DNA from: an uncultured Lachnospiraceae bacterium
GTDB lineage: Bacteria > Bacillota > Clostridia > Lachnospirales > Lachnospiraceae
Direction: 5' to 3'
DNA length: 37,987 nucleotides
Assembly (NCBI GenBank): GCA_905234525.1
Contig: CAJOIL010000001.1
Location: 1-37,987 of the forward strand
Every line of letters begins with the position of its first letter. Positions within the stretch are counted from its first letter, which is position 1. This document shows positions 16,792 through 24,669 of this stretch, in pieces. The notes beneath the pieces were generated by a model. The model had not been told where the DNA came from. It searched no databases and was given only the letters and a program-made list of their open reading frames with translations. Position numbers and translations under genes: made by a program.

Positions 16792-17683
16792 ATGGCAGAT
16801 AAAGAAAGTATATTAATTGTAGACGACTACGAAGTTAATATAGATATGCTCGAGGCTATCTTAGAAAGCCTTGAATACAATGTATATTCAAACTGAGATT
16901 TTATCTGACAAGAGACCGCATATGGTCCTGCTCGACATCATGATGCCGGATGTTAACGGATTTGAATTCTGCGAAATGCTTAAAGAGAATCCGCATACCA
17001 GAGATATTCCGGTTATATTCGTATCAGCTGCCGAAAGTGACGAGGAGAGAGAGAAGGCATTCGAAAGCGGTGGAGTTGATTTTATCAGGAAGCCGTTTGA
17101 TATTACAGAGATTAAGACACGTGTATCAACACATCTTAACATATATAACTTAAGGCGAGAGCTTGAGGAGAATAATCGTAAGCTTAACAGAGTAATCAGT
17201 GAACAAAGTCGCAGAATTATGGATGAGAAAAAACGCATCATCAAGAATATTGCGACATTATCAAAAGGTAAGCAGGATGAGGCGATTGATGATTATAAGG
17301 TTGCCAAGAATTCGAGAATGCTGGCACAGGCGTTGAATTTTACTGATAAGTATGAGAATAAGATCTCTGAATCGTTTGTTGAAGCTGTTGAGATCGGCTC
17401 GCTTATTCGACATATTGATATTGAATTGTTTGAAGTTTTTTTTACTAAGGACGATACGGATGAATCGGTTAAGACGGTTCGGGATATAGTTTATGGCTTT
17501 AATTCGGGTGGCGACGAAGGTGACGATGCCATTGCATACAAGATTGTCAGAATTATTGATACATTTGCCAAATTAACCTCTGAGTATGACAGAGAAGAAG
17601 CGCTTAATAGACTTAGAGACGCAGAGGGGCTTGATGAGTATATATTAGAGATGTTTTATAAGATTGAAAAGCAGATTAAGTAA
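16792..17683 (+). pseudogene. Frame-broken response regulator with degenerate HD-GYP-like domain
   Basis: The receiver begins at ATG 16792 with KESILIVDDYEVN but meets TGA at 16894 after 34 codons. The rest continues in another frame (stop 17683): EILSDKRPHMVLLDIMMP and the KPFD lysine. Joining the frames leaves only about 35 residues between the DD pair and the acceptor Asp, against 44-45 in CheY-like receivers, so about 20 bases seem deleted. After a coiled coil, the C-terminal part follows an HD-GYP outline (a region like R-D-x-x-T-G-x-H, then TFAKLTSEYDREEALNRL) but has EIGSLIRHI in place of HDIGK and no HHE-GYP block, so no phosphodiesterase activity is expected. A protein starting at TTG 16871 or ATG 16880 could still be made without receiver strand 1. 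Confidence 0.75.
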
Positions 17684-17719
17684 TAAGAACACGCATCAGA
17701 TAGGCGGTTAGGAGAAGGT

Positions 17720-18526
17720 ATGACAGAGAGAGAATTTGAGAGATTGGTAGAATTCCTTGAAAGCAGATATGGTATCAATCTTGCAAGCAAGAAAGCAATT
17801 GTACAAGGTAGACTTGATAATTATCTTGCGAGGAATGGATTTTCTTCTTATGAAGAATATCTTAATGCAGTTGAACGTGACAGAACCGGTCATGAGCTTC
17901 AGAATATGCTTAATATTTTGACAACTAATCATACTTACTTCTGGAGAGAGCCGGATCACTTCATATTCTTAAGAGATGTAATACTGCCTTGGATTATTAA
18001 GAAGGAGCAACATTCTCATGATATACGAATATGGTCGGGGGCTTCTTCTTCGGGTGAAGAGCCATATACAATCGCAATGGTTGTTAAGGAATTTTTAGGA
18101 CTTAATTATAACGGTTGGAATTCGCAACTTCTTGCAACGGACCTTTCGAGTGAAGTGTTGCAATACGCGATGAAGGGCGTGTATCTTAAGGAGAAGATTG
18201 AGGTTCTTCCACCCACATGGCAAAGAGCTAATTTCAAGAGACTGGATGAATTTAATTATCAAGTCAAGCCTGAGCTTAGGAAGAACGTTATGTTTAGGCA
18301 ATTTAATCTTATGAACGATTTTCCGTTTAAGAATAAGTTTCATTGTATTTTCCTTCGTAATGTAATGATTTATTTCTCGGAGGATACGAAGAGAGAGCTT
18401 GTTAATAAGATTTATAATGTTTTAGAACCGGGGGGATATTTTATTATAGGTAATACGGAGAACATCGACAAAGAGGCCTCAGGATTGGATTTTGTAAGAC
18501 CTTCTATTTTCCGTAAGCCGATGTAA
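17720..18526 (+). CDS. cheR: Chemotaxis protein methyltransferase CheR
   Basis: A 268-residue enzyme that methylates glutamates of chemoreceptors using S-adenosylmethionine. The N-terminal helical domain (1-75) contains the conserved TTNHTYFWRE segment. The methyltransferase domain shows the AdoMet loop IWSGASSSGEEPYTIAM, LLATDLSSEVLQYA, FHCIFLRNVMIYF and LEPGGYFIIGNTE. The ATG has TTAGGAGAAGG upstream. It lies 36 bases after the broken regulator and 27 bases before cheB. Confidence 0.96.
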   Translation: MTEREFERLVEFLESRYGINLASKKAIVQGRLDNYLARNGFSSYEEYLNAVERDRTGHELQNMLNILTTNHTYFWREPDHFIFLRDVILPWIIKKEQHSHDIRIWSGASSSGEEPYTIAMVVKEFLGLNYNGWNSQLLATDLSSEVLQYAMKGVYLKEKIEVLPPTWQRANFKRLDEFNYQVKPELRKNVMFRQFNLMNDFPFKNKFHCIFLRNVMIYFSEDTKRELVNKIYNVLEPGGYFIIGNTENIDKEASGLDFVRPSIFRKPM

Positions 18527-18553
18527 ATTATCATAGAAAGAAGGCGTATTGAT

Positions 18554-19576
18554 TTGAGAAAGATTAAAGTACTTGTTGTTGATGATTCAGCGATGTTTGC
18601 TGAGCTTGTTCGAAAAGGAATATCATCAGATCCGGCATTGGAGGTTGTCGGCGTTGCAAAAGATCCTTTCGAAGCAAGAGATATGATACTTAAGTATAAG
18701 CCTGATGTTATGACGCTTGATATCGAGATGCCCAGAATGGATGGTCTCGAATTTACCAGAAGACTTATGCCGCAATATCCTATACCTATTGTTATGGTCA
18801 GTGCACTTAGCGATAAGGTGTTTGATGCCATGAATGCCGGTGCAGTGGATTTTATTGCTAAGCCGGTTAACATGACAAAAGACGAGATATTCAGCTATAT
18901 TCAACGAGATCTGTGTACCAAGATCAAAATTGCGTCAACTGTTAATGTGGGAGGTCAGAAGCGTGTTAAGCCTAAGAGTGTATCTTCTGACGATATTGAT
19001 TCTCATCATGTAGTGGTGGCACTCGGTGCTTCGACAGGTGGTACGGAAGCATTGGCAGATGTAATTATGGGATTCCGTAAGGATATTCCGGGTACGATTA
19101 TAACGCAACATATGCCACCCGGATTTACCAAGATGTATGCAGAGAGACTTGATAATCAATGCGCAGTTGATGTTAAGGAAGCGGAGACAGGTGATGTACT
19201 TCGTCCGGGTCTTGTACTCGTGGCGCCCGGTGATAAGCATATGAGACTTGTTAAGAAAAATGATTCATATTCGGTAGAATGTAAGATGGGTCCTAAGGTA
19301 AGCGGTCACTGTCCTTCTGTAGATGCGATGTTTTCATCTGTTGCCAAGGTGGCAGGTCCGCATACAGTAGCAGCTCTTCTTACCGGAATGGGTAAGGACG
19401 GAGCAGACGGACTTTTAGAGATTAGAAGAGCCGGCGGTCATACAATCGGTCAGGACGAGGAGTCATGTGTTGTATATGGCATGCCTAAGGTTGCTTATGA
19501 TATAGGTGCGGTTGAATATCAATTGCCGCTTCATTCTATAGCGCATAAGATTTATAGTCTACTTGGAAGGATGTAA
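18554..19576 (+). CDS. cheB: Protein-glutamate methylesterase/deamidase CheB
   Basis: A 340-residue response regulator enzyme that removes methyl groups from chemoreceptors. The receiver (1-120) has the acidic pair in VVDDSAM, Asp56 in LDIEMPRMDG and the AKP lysine. After a linker comes the esterase domain (about 150-340) with Ser160 in GASTGGTEAL, His186 in TQHMPPGFT and Asp282 in GMGKDGADG, the catalytic triad. The start is TTG, with AAGAAGG about 10 bases upstream. Its stop is 17 bases before the cheY start. Confidence 0.96.
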   Translation: MRKIKVLVVDDSAMFAELVRKGISSDPALEVVGVAKDPFEARDMILKYKPDVMTLDIEMPRMDGLEFTRRLMPQYPIPIVMVSALSDKVFDAMNAGAVDFIAKPVNMTKDEIFSYIQRDLCTKIKIASTVNVGGQKRVKPKSVSSDDIDSHHVVVALGASTGGTEALADVIMGFRKDIPGTIITQHMPPGFTKMYAERLDNQCAVDVKEAETGDVLRPGLVLVAPGDKHMRLVKKNDSYSVECKMGPKVSGHCPSVDAMFSSVAKVAGPHTVAALLTGMGKDGADGLLEIRRAGGHTIGQDEESCVVYGMPKVAYDIGAVEYQLPLHSIAHKIYSLLGRM

Positions 19577-19592
19577 TGAAAGGAGACCAGTT

Positions 19593-19988
19593 ATGAGAAT
19601 ACTCATTGTTGAGGATGATTTTGCCAGTCGTAAATTCATGATGGATTATATGGCTAAGCATGGTGAATGTGACGGAACGGTTGACGGAAAGGAAGCTGTT
19701 GAAGCATTTATGATGGCAATTGACGATGATGAGCCGTATGACCTTATTTGTCTCGATATTATGATGCCTGAGATGGATGGTTATCAAGTCTTAAAGGCAA
19801 TCAGAGAGATTGAGAAAGAAGAAGGTATATCTAAGAAGGATCAGGTTCGTGTGATAATGATGACAGCTCTATCAGAAGAGAAGAATGTCAAAAAAGCATT
19901 TGATATGGGTGCATCGGTATATTGTAATAAGCCTGTTGATACTAAGAGATTGGAAGAGGCAATGAGGAAACTCAAATTAATCAAATAA
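19593..19988 (+). CDS. cheY: CheY-type single-domain response regulator
   Basis: A 131-residue stand-alone receiver: acidic pair in VEDDFAS, Asp55 in LDIMMPEMDGY, a Thr in MMTALSE and Lys113 in CNKPVD. It has no output domain, so it acts by binding a partner, either the flagellar switch or another phosphorelay protein. The ATG at 19593 has AAAGGAG 8 bases upstream and starts at the first strand; an upstream in-frame start at 19563 overlaps cheB and is rejected. It is flanked by cheB and cheA. Confidence 0.93.
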   Translation: MRILIVEDDFASRKFMMDYMAKHGECDGTVDGKEAVEAFMMAIDDDEPYDLICLDIMMPEMDGYQVLKAIREIEKEEGISKKDQVRVIMMTALSEEKNVKKAFDMGASVYCNKPVDTKRLEEAMRKLKLIK

Positions 19989-20019
19989 ACTGTGTTATAA
20001 CTTAGAAAGGAGGAGTCAG

Positions 20020-22158
20020 ATGGCTGAAGAAATGGATAGCATGCTGGACATGTACCTGTACGAGAACGGACAGTTGCTTGAGCAGTTAGAGCTTACAACA
20101 CTTCAGAAAAAAGATGAAGACAGCTTTGACGAGAATGATATCAATGAATTCTTCCGTATAATGCATACCATCAAAGGTTCATCGGGTATTATGATGTTTG
20201 ATGACATCATGAAGCTTGCGCATAAGCTTGAAGATGTATTCTTCTATATTCGAGAATCCAAGCCTGATAATGTTCCGCATCTTGAGCTGGTAGATAAGAT
20301 TTTTGCTGTTGCTGATTTCTTTCGGGCAGAATTTGAGAACATTGAAGAGAATGGAGAGCCCACACAGGATTCATCTGATCTTATCAAGGACATTGATAAA
20401 TTCTTAAGTAAAATTAAAAAAGAAATTGTTGAGGAAGATAAAGAGCTTCCTACGAAGGAAGAAGATGAAGAGCCACAGCAATTCTATATCGGAGCCGCCG
20501 GTGGTGAGACCTCTAAGTATTATTATGTAGAGTGCTATTATCGTAATGATACACAGATGTCGAATATACATGCGTATGCGCTTGTTAATTCCTTAAAGGA
20601 GAAGGTTGATGAAATGTACTATTCTCCCGAGGATATAATCACTAACGAGGACTCGGCTGATGTAATATTGGAGCAGGGCTTCAGAATCCTTATCAAATCA
20701 CATATCAGTCTTGATGAGCTCAAAATACTGCTTGGAGGATTTGATGTGGAATCAACTGATGCATCAGAGTGTTCCAAGGAAGAATTTGAGGCAGGCTTTG
20801 ATGTGCCGGCACCAATTAACGGTTCGGATGTTATCGACCTTGGTGATATGGGTACAGATGATTCTGACGTGGAACAATCCAAGACAGAAGAAGGGAACAA
20901 GGAAGATGTTAAGCCCGGTGATTATGTAATTCAAGCTAAGTCGGCAGGTAAGAAAGCAACGCTTGCCAAGAGCAAGAGATCCAAAGGTGCATCGCAAAGT
21001 TTTATAAGTGTCAACGTCAATAAGATTGATCAGCTAATGGACTTAATTGGTGAGATTGTAATAGCGGAATCGGTTGTATTACAGAATCCGGACCTTAATG
21101 TTGAAGGACTCAACCTTACTAATTTCAATAAGTCAGCGGCACAGCTTACTAAGTTTACATCGGAATTACAGGATGTTATTATGTCGATGCGTATGATGCC
21201 GCTTACCAATACATTCCAGAAGATGAATCGTATAGTATTCGATACATCTCGCAAGGTCGGTAAGAATATCGACTTTAAGATGATTGGTGAAGATACAGAG
21301 GTTGATAAGAATATTATCGAGAACATTTCCGATCCGCTGATGCACATGATTAGGAATTCAATTGATCACGGCATTGAAGAGAAGGAAGAGAGGATAGCGG
21401 CCGGCAAGCCGGAGAAGGGTACGATTACACTTGAAGCCAAGAATGAAGCGGGCAAGGTTGTAATTTGTGTTCAGGACGACGGCGGAGGCATGAATCCGGA
21501 GAAGCTGTTTGCCAAAGCCAAGAAGAACGGTATTGTGCCACCGGATAAGACCATCAGAGATTATACCAACAAAGAGATATATCAGTTCATAACGGCTCCC
21601 GGATTTTCCACTAATGAGCAAGTAACCGAACTATCCGGAAGAGGCGTAGGAATGGATGTCGTTGTTAAGAATCTGTCTAAAATCGGAGGCATACTTGAGA
21701 TTGATTCCGAATACGGAGTGGGCTCTTCGATGACACTTAAGATACCTCTTACGCTCGCAATTATCAGTGGAATACTTCTTGAGGTAGGTAAACAGAGATT
21801 CGTTATAGAGACTAATTCGGTTAAGGAATTTATTAACGTTAAGCAATCCAACATAGTCAAGGAGCCTAACGGAGAAGAGTACTTAAACGTACGTGGTCAG
21901 CATTATATGGTTGTCAGATTATCTGAGAAATATAATATTAAAAGCTCGGTTAATTCAATTGACGAAGGTATAATGATTCTTACAGAGTATGAGGACAGAC
22001 GAATAAGTATTTTCGTTGATAAGCTCTTAGGCGGACAGGAGATAGTTGTTAAGCCTATTCCTGATTATATTAAGAAGGTTAACGGATTATCGGGATGTAC
22101 GCAGTTAGGCGATGGAAGCATTGCTTTGATACTGGATACAGCAACAATAGCAGGATAA
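20020..22158 (+). CDS. cheA: Chemotaxis histidine kinase CheA
   Basis: A 712-residue kinase with the canonical five domains. P1 (1-115) has phospho-accepting His49 in FRIMHTIKGSSG. P2 (about 150-265) is the response-regulator docking region, flanked by acidic linkers. P3 (about 326-395) is the dimerisation hairpin with VNKIDQLMDLIGE. P4 (about 395-575) is the ATPase, with LMHMIRNSIDHGIEE, QDDGGGMNP and LSGRGVGMDVV. P5 (about 580-712) is the CheW-like coupling domain. AAAGGAGGAG lies 7 bases upstream of the ATG, and cheW follows after 15 bases. All catalytic motifs look intact. Confidence 0.97.
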   Translation: MAEEMDSMLDMYLYENGQLLEQLELTTLQKKDEDSFDENDINEFFRIMHTIKGSSGIMMFDDIMKLAHKLEDVFFYIRESKPDNVPHLELVDKIFAVADFFRAEFENIEENGEPTQDSSDLIKDIDKFLSKIKKEIVEEDKELPTKEEDEEPQQFYIGAAGGETSKYYYVECYYRNDTQMSNIHAYALVNSLKEKVDEMYYSPEDIITNEDSADVILEQGFRILIKSHISLDELKILLGGFDVESTDASECSKEEFEAGFDVPAPINGSDVIDLGDMGTDDSDVEQSKTEEGNKEDVKPGDYVIQAKSAGKKATLAKSKRSKGASQSFISVNVNKIDQLMDLIGEIVIAESVVLQNPDLNVEGLNLTNFNKSAAQLTKFTSELQDVIMSMRMMPLTNTFQKMNRIVFDTSRKVGKNIDFKMIGEDTEVDKNIIENISDPLMHMIRNSIDHGIEEKEERIAAGKPEKGTITLEAKNEAGKVVICVQDDGGGMNPEKLFAKAKKNGIVPPDKTIRDYTNKEIYQFITAPGFSTNEQVTELSGRGVGMDVVVKNLSKIGGILEIDSEYGVGSSMTLKIPLTLAIISGILLEVGKQRFVIETNSVKEFINVKQSNIVKEPNGEEYLNVRGQHYMVVRLSEKYNIKSSVNSIDEGIMILTEYEDRRISIFVDKLLGGQEIVVKPIPDYIKKVNGLSGCTQLGDGSIALILDTATIAG

Positions 22159-22173
22159 AGAAAGGAGTAAGAT

Positions 22174-22710
22174 ATGGCAGATGAGAAGCAAGATATAGTT
22201 GTTGCCAGCGAAGAAGAGATGGCTTTTGAAGAAGAGAATGCCATCGAAGACGCTAAGCAATACATGACTTTCAAGTCCGGCTCCGAATATTATGGAATTG
22301 AACTCAAATACGTCAATGAAATAATGGGAATCCAGCCAATCACCGCAATTCCTGAAGTGGAGGATTATATAAGAGGTCTTATTAATCTGCGCGGTAAGAT
22401 TGTACCTGTTATTGATGTGAGAATCAGATTCAAGCAGGAGCCTTTTGAATACAACGATAGGACATGTATTATCATTGTAAATGTTAAGAATACAGTGATA
22501 GGTCTTATTGTAGAGACAATTGCCGATGTTGTAACCATTAAGGACAAGGACATCGAGGCACCACCTTCACTTACGACTACCAAGGATAAGGACAAATATG
22601 TATACGGCTTTGGTAAGGTTAATGATGAAGTGAAGCTGTTACTTAATCCCGAAAAGCTAATCAGGGATGAAGATATGTCAGCAATCGATAACGCTGTAGA
22701 TGATGTATAA
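22174..22710 (+). CDS. cheW: Chemotaxis coupling protein CheW
   Basis: A 178-residue adaptor linking chemoreceptors to CheA. The CheW fold starts at about residue 28 (YMTFKSGSEYYGIELKYV) and includes PEVEDYIRGLINLRGKIVPV, the hallmark receptor/CheA-binding region, and the terminal LLLNPEKL. A 25-residue Glu-rich N-terminal extension precedes it. AAAGGAG lies upstream of the ATG. It sits between cheA and the chemoreceptor gene. Confidence 0.95.
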   Translation: MADEKQDIVVASEEEMAFEEENAIEDAKQYMTFKSGSEYYGIELKYVNEIMGIQPITAIPEVEDYIRGLINLRGKIVPVIDVRIRFKQEPFEYNDRTCIIIVNVKNTVIGLIVETIADVVTIKDKDIEAPPSLTTTKDKDKYVYGFGKVNDEVKLLLNPEKLIRDEDMSAIDNAVDDV

Positions 22711-22744
22711 AATGTGTATGTATATTAAAAGGAGGCATTAGAAA

Positions 22745-24124
22745 ATGAACAAAAAGAGTATGTTATCGGGTATGCTAATTACGATAATCATCGTAATCGC
22801 ACTGCTTATAGTATCCGTTGCGGAAACTATTATTATTGAATTTGTGGGCTCTGAGGTAATCAGCCCGGTATTATCGGTTATTATTGATATTGTTATTGTA
22901 GTTGCGGCAATTATCGTTGCTATATTCGGTCTTGTTAGCCACAATAAGGTGGTTAGATCATGTATAGCAAGAGTTGATGAATATACTGAAAAGCTTGCTA
23001 AGGGTGATGTTGATTGGACACCTGAAGAAGCTACATATAGGGAGTATGATAATTTCATCAGAGATTTGAAGGAGCTTGTTAAGTCAACTAAGATTCAGGC
23101 TGATATGGCTCGTGATATGTCTAAGGGAGACTTTACGGTTGATTCTCATGTAAGAAGTGAACAAGATGAACTTGGTATTGCTCTTCGTGATTTGGTTGAT
23201 GAGAATAATCAAGTATTATCAGAGGTACAGGAAGCAAGCATGTCATTTACTGAGGGTGCTAAGGAAGTATCTGCGGCATCTCAGGCTCTTGCACAAGGCT
23301 CTACACAGCAGGCCAGCGCTGTAGAAGAGATTAACGCTTCAATTAAGGATATTGCTACTAAGACCACAACTAATGCAGATGATGCACGTGATATGGAGCA
23401 GAAGGTAGGAGTGATGCTTCAAGACGCTCAGACCGGTAAGACCGCAGTTGATGCAGTTAATGCATCTATGAATGATATTATGGATTCATCCAATAATATC
23501 AGTAAGGTTATTAAGACAATTGATGATATTGCATTCCAGACTAATATCTTAGCTCTTAATGCTACGGTTGAGGCTGCAAGGGCAGGTGTTCACGGAAGAG
23601 GCTTTGCGGTAGTTGCAGAAGAGGTTAAGAACTTAGCAGAATTATCATCTAATGCCGCTAAGGAGACAGCAGAGCTTATTCAGCATGCTATTGATGCAGC
23701 TCAGGATGGTAGTGCGCAGGTTGATGAAATGACAACTGCCATTGCTAAGATATCTGACGGAATTACAGAGATATCAGGAACCGTAAGTGATGTTGCTACA
23801 TCCTCTGATGAACAAGCAACAGCTATTGCACAGGTTAAGCAGGCTATCGGTCAGATTTCACAGGTTGTTCAGACAGACTCTGCAACAAGCGAAGAGTGTG
23901 CGGCTGCGGCTGAGACATTATCTAACCATGCACAGAACCTTAGAGATGTTATTGCAGGCTTCAAGCTAAGAGGTCAGAATAACGCAGGCCTTAACGGCTC
24001 TATGGGAGGCTTTGGAGGCTTCGGCGGTGGCTCGATAGGCGGGGCACCGGCTATGGATGATTCATATGATGATATGGATAATGAGAGTATTATCTCACTT
24101 GAAGGTAACATGGGTAAATTCTAA
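22745..24124 (+). CDS. Methyl-accepting chemotaxis protein without a sensor domain
   Basis: A 459-residue receptor. Two membrane helices (about 7-30 and 42-63) are joined by only about 11 external residues, so there is no periplasmic ligand domain. A HAMP-type region (about 64-140) and the long signalling hairpin follow; the tip shows the highly conserved IAFQTNILALNATVEAARAG (about residue 260) and GFAVVAEEVKNLAELSS. The tail is Gly-rich (GGFGGFGGGSIGG) and then acidic; no CheR/CheB-tethering pentapeptide of the NWETF type is present. AAAGGAGG lies upstream. It is the last gene of the operon before the terminator at 24145. It may sense membrane state or energy, or be driven by a partner. Confidence 0.95.
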   Translation: MNKKSMLSGMLITIIIVIALLIVSVAETIIIEFVGSEVISPVLSVIIDIVIVVAAIIVAIFGLVSHNKVVRSCIARVDEYTEKLAKGDVDWTPEEATYREYDNFIRDLKELVKSTKIQADMARDMSKGDFTVDSHVRSEQDELGIALRDLVDENNQVLSEVQEASMSFTEGAKEVSAASQALAQGSTQQASAVEEINASIKDIATKTTTNADDARDMEQKVGVMLQDAQTGKTAVDAVNASMNDIMDSSNNISKVIKTIDDIAFQTNILALNATVEAARAGVHGRGFAVVAEEVKNLAELSSNAAKETAELIQHAIDAAQDGSAQVDEMTTAIAKISDGITEISGTVSDVATSSDEQATAIAQVKQAIGQISQVVQTDSATSEECAAAAETLSNHAQNLRDVIAGFKLRGQNNAGLNGSMGGFGGFGGGSIGGAPAMDDSYDDMDNESIISLEGNMGKF

Positions 24125-24144
24125 TAACCTAATATATACACATT

Positions 24145-24177
24145 AAAAGGTCTTGGCTTTACGCCAAGACCTTTTTT
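24145..24177. terminator. Bidirectional terminator between the chemoreceptor and Hpt genes
   Basis: A 13-bp perfect stem AAAAGGTCTTGGC / GCCAAGACCTTTT with loop TTTAC, with T-runs on the 3' side for both strands (AAAA on one flank, TTTTTT on the other). On the minus strand the hairpin lies inside the last codons of the Hpt gene, whose stop codon is in the loop. Confidence 0.93.
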
Positions 24178-24494
24178 AGTCCTTCAAGTCCTTCATCCAT
24201 CTTCTCGATATAAGGAGTATAATCAATATCTTGCTTAGATCTTAACAGCTCTGTCATCTCGGATATTGGTTCCTTGATGGGGGTAATCTCTAAGTTGGAT
24301 ACATTACCCTTGATAGCATGAGCATAGGAAAATGCATTTTCAAGATCCTTGTCATTAATGGCTTGCTTAAGCTTATCGAATTCGTCCATCTGTGGCACCT
24401 TATTAATAAGCTTTAGGAATAATGCTTCGTTGTTAACACATCGCTTTAATGCTGTGTCAGTGTCAACACCGTATTCTTTTAATTTGTCAATCAT
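24159..24494 (-). CDS. Stand-alone histidine phosphotransfer (Hpt) protein
   Basis: A 111-residue helical protein with His59 in AFSYAHAIKGNVSNLEI, the Hpt phospho-acceptor motif. Such proteins shuttle phosphate between receivers, for example from the receiver of a hybrid kinase to a response regulator. Candidates in this window are the permease-kinase (which ends in a receiver) as donor and CheY, CheV or the EAL regulator as acceptor; this is inference. The ATG at 24494 has GGAGG 8 bases upstream; a longer TTG start lies within that ribosome site and is rejected. The gene converges with the chemotaxis operon. Confidence 0.9.
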   Translation of the reverse strand: MIDKLKEYGVDTDTALKRCVNNEALFLKLINKVPQMDEFDKLKQAINDKDLENAFSYAHAIKGNVSNLEITPIKEPISEMTELLRSKQDIDYTPYIEKMDEGLEGLKKVLA

Positions 24495-24552
24495 TAAGTT
24501 AACCTCCAATAGCTATTATAATTAATTGTGTTCACATATCATTTTACACATT

Positions 24553-24580
24553 ATTATAATTAAAGCAAATATTTCGTTAA
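24553..24580 (-). promoter_or_regulatory. Putative promoter of the Hpt gene
   Basis: On the minus strand TTAACG (plus 24575-24580), a 16-base spacer and TATAAT (plus 24553-24558). The surrounding DNA is very AT-rich, so chance matches are likely. Confidence 0.35.
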
Positions 24581-24641
24581 AAATCCATGAACTAATTTGT
24601 TTTTTTTTAATTTATGTCTATTAAAATATTGTTTTTTTTTG

Positions 24642-24647
24642 TATAAT
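24642..24647 (+). promoter_or_regulatory. Putative -10 box of the LPG-synthase-like gene
   Basis: A perfect TATAAT, directly after a run of ten T and 22 bases upstream of the start codon. No convincing -35 is visible; the A/T tracts upstream might act as a flexible or UP-like element. Confidence 0.4.
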
Positions 24648-24669
24648 ATCACATTGAGGGTATTAAGTA

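Noticed and set aside
16871-17683. Broken regulator as an ordinary intact gene starting at TTG 16871
   Set aside because: That start would drop the first receiver strand and its DD residues, while the missing part is present upstream in another frame; a broken gene explains both pieces better.
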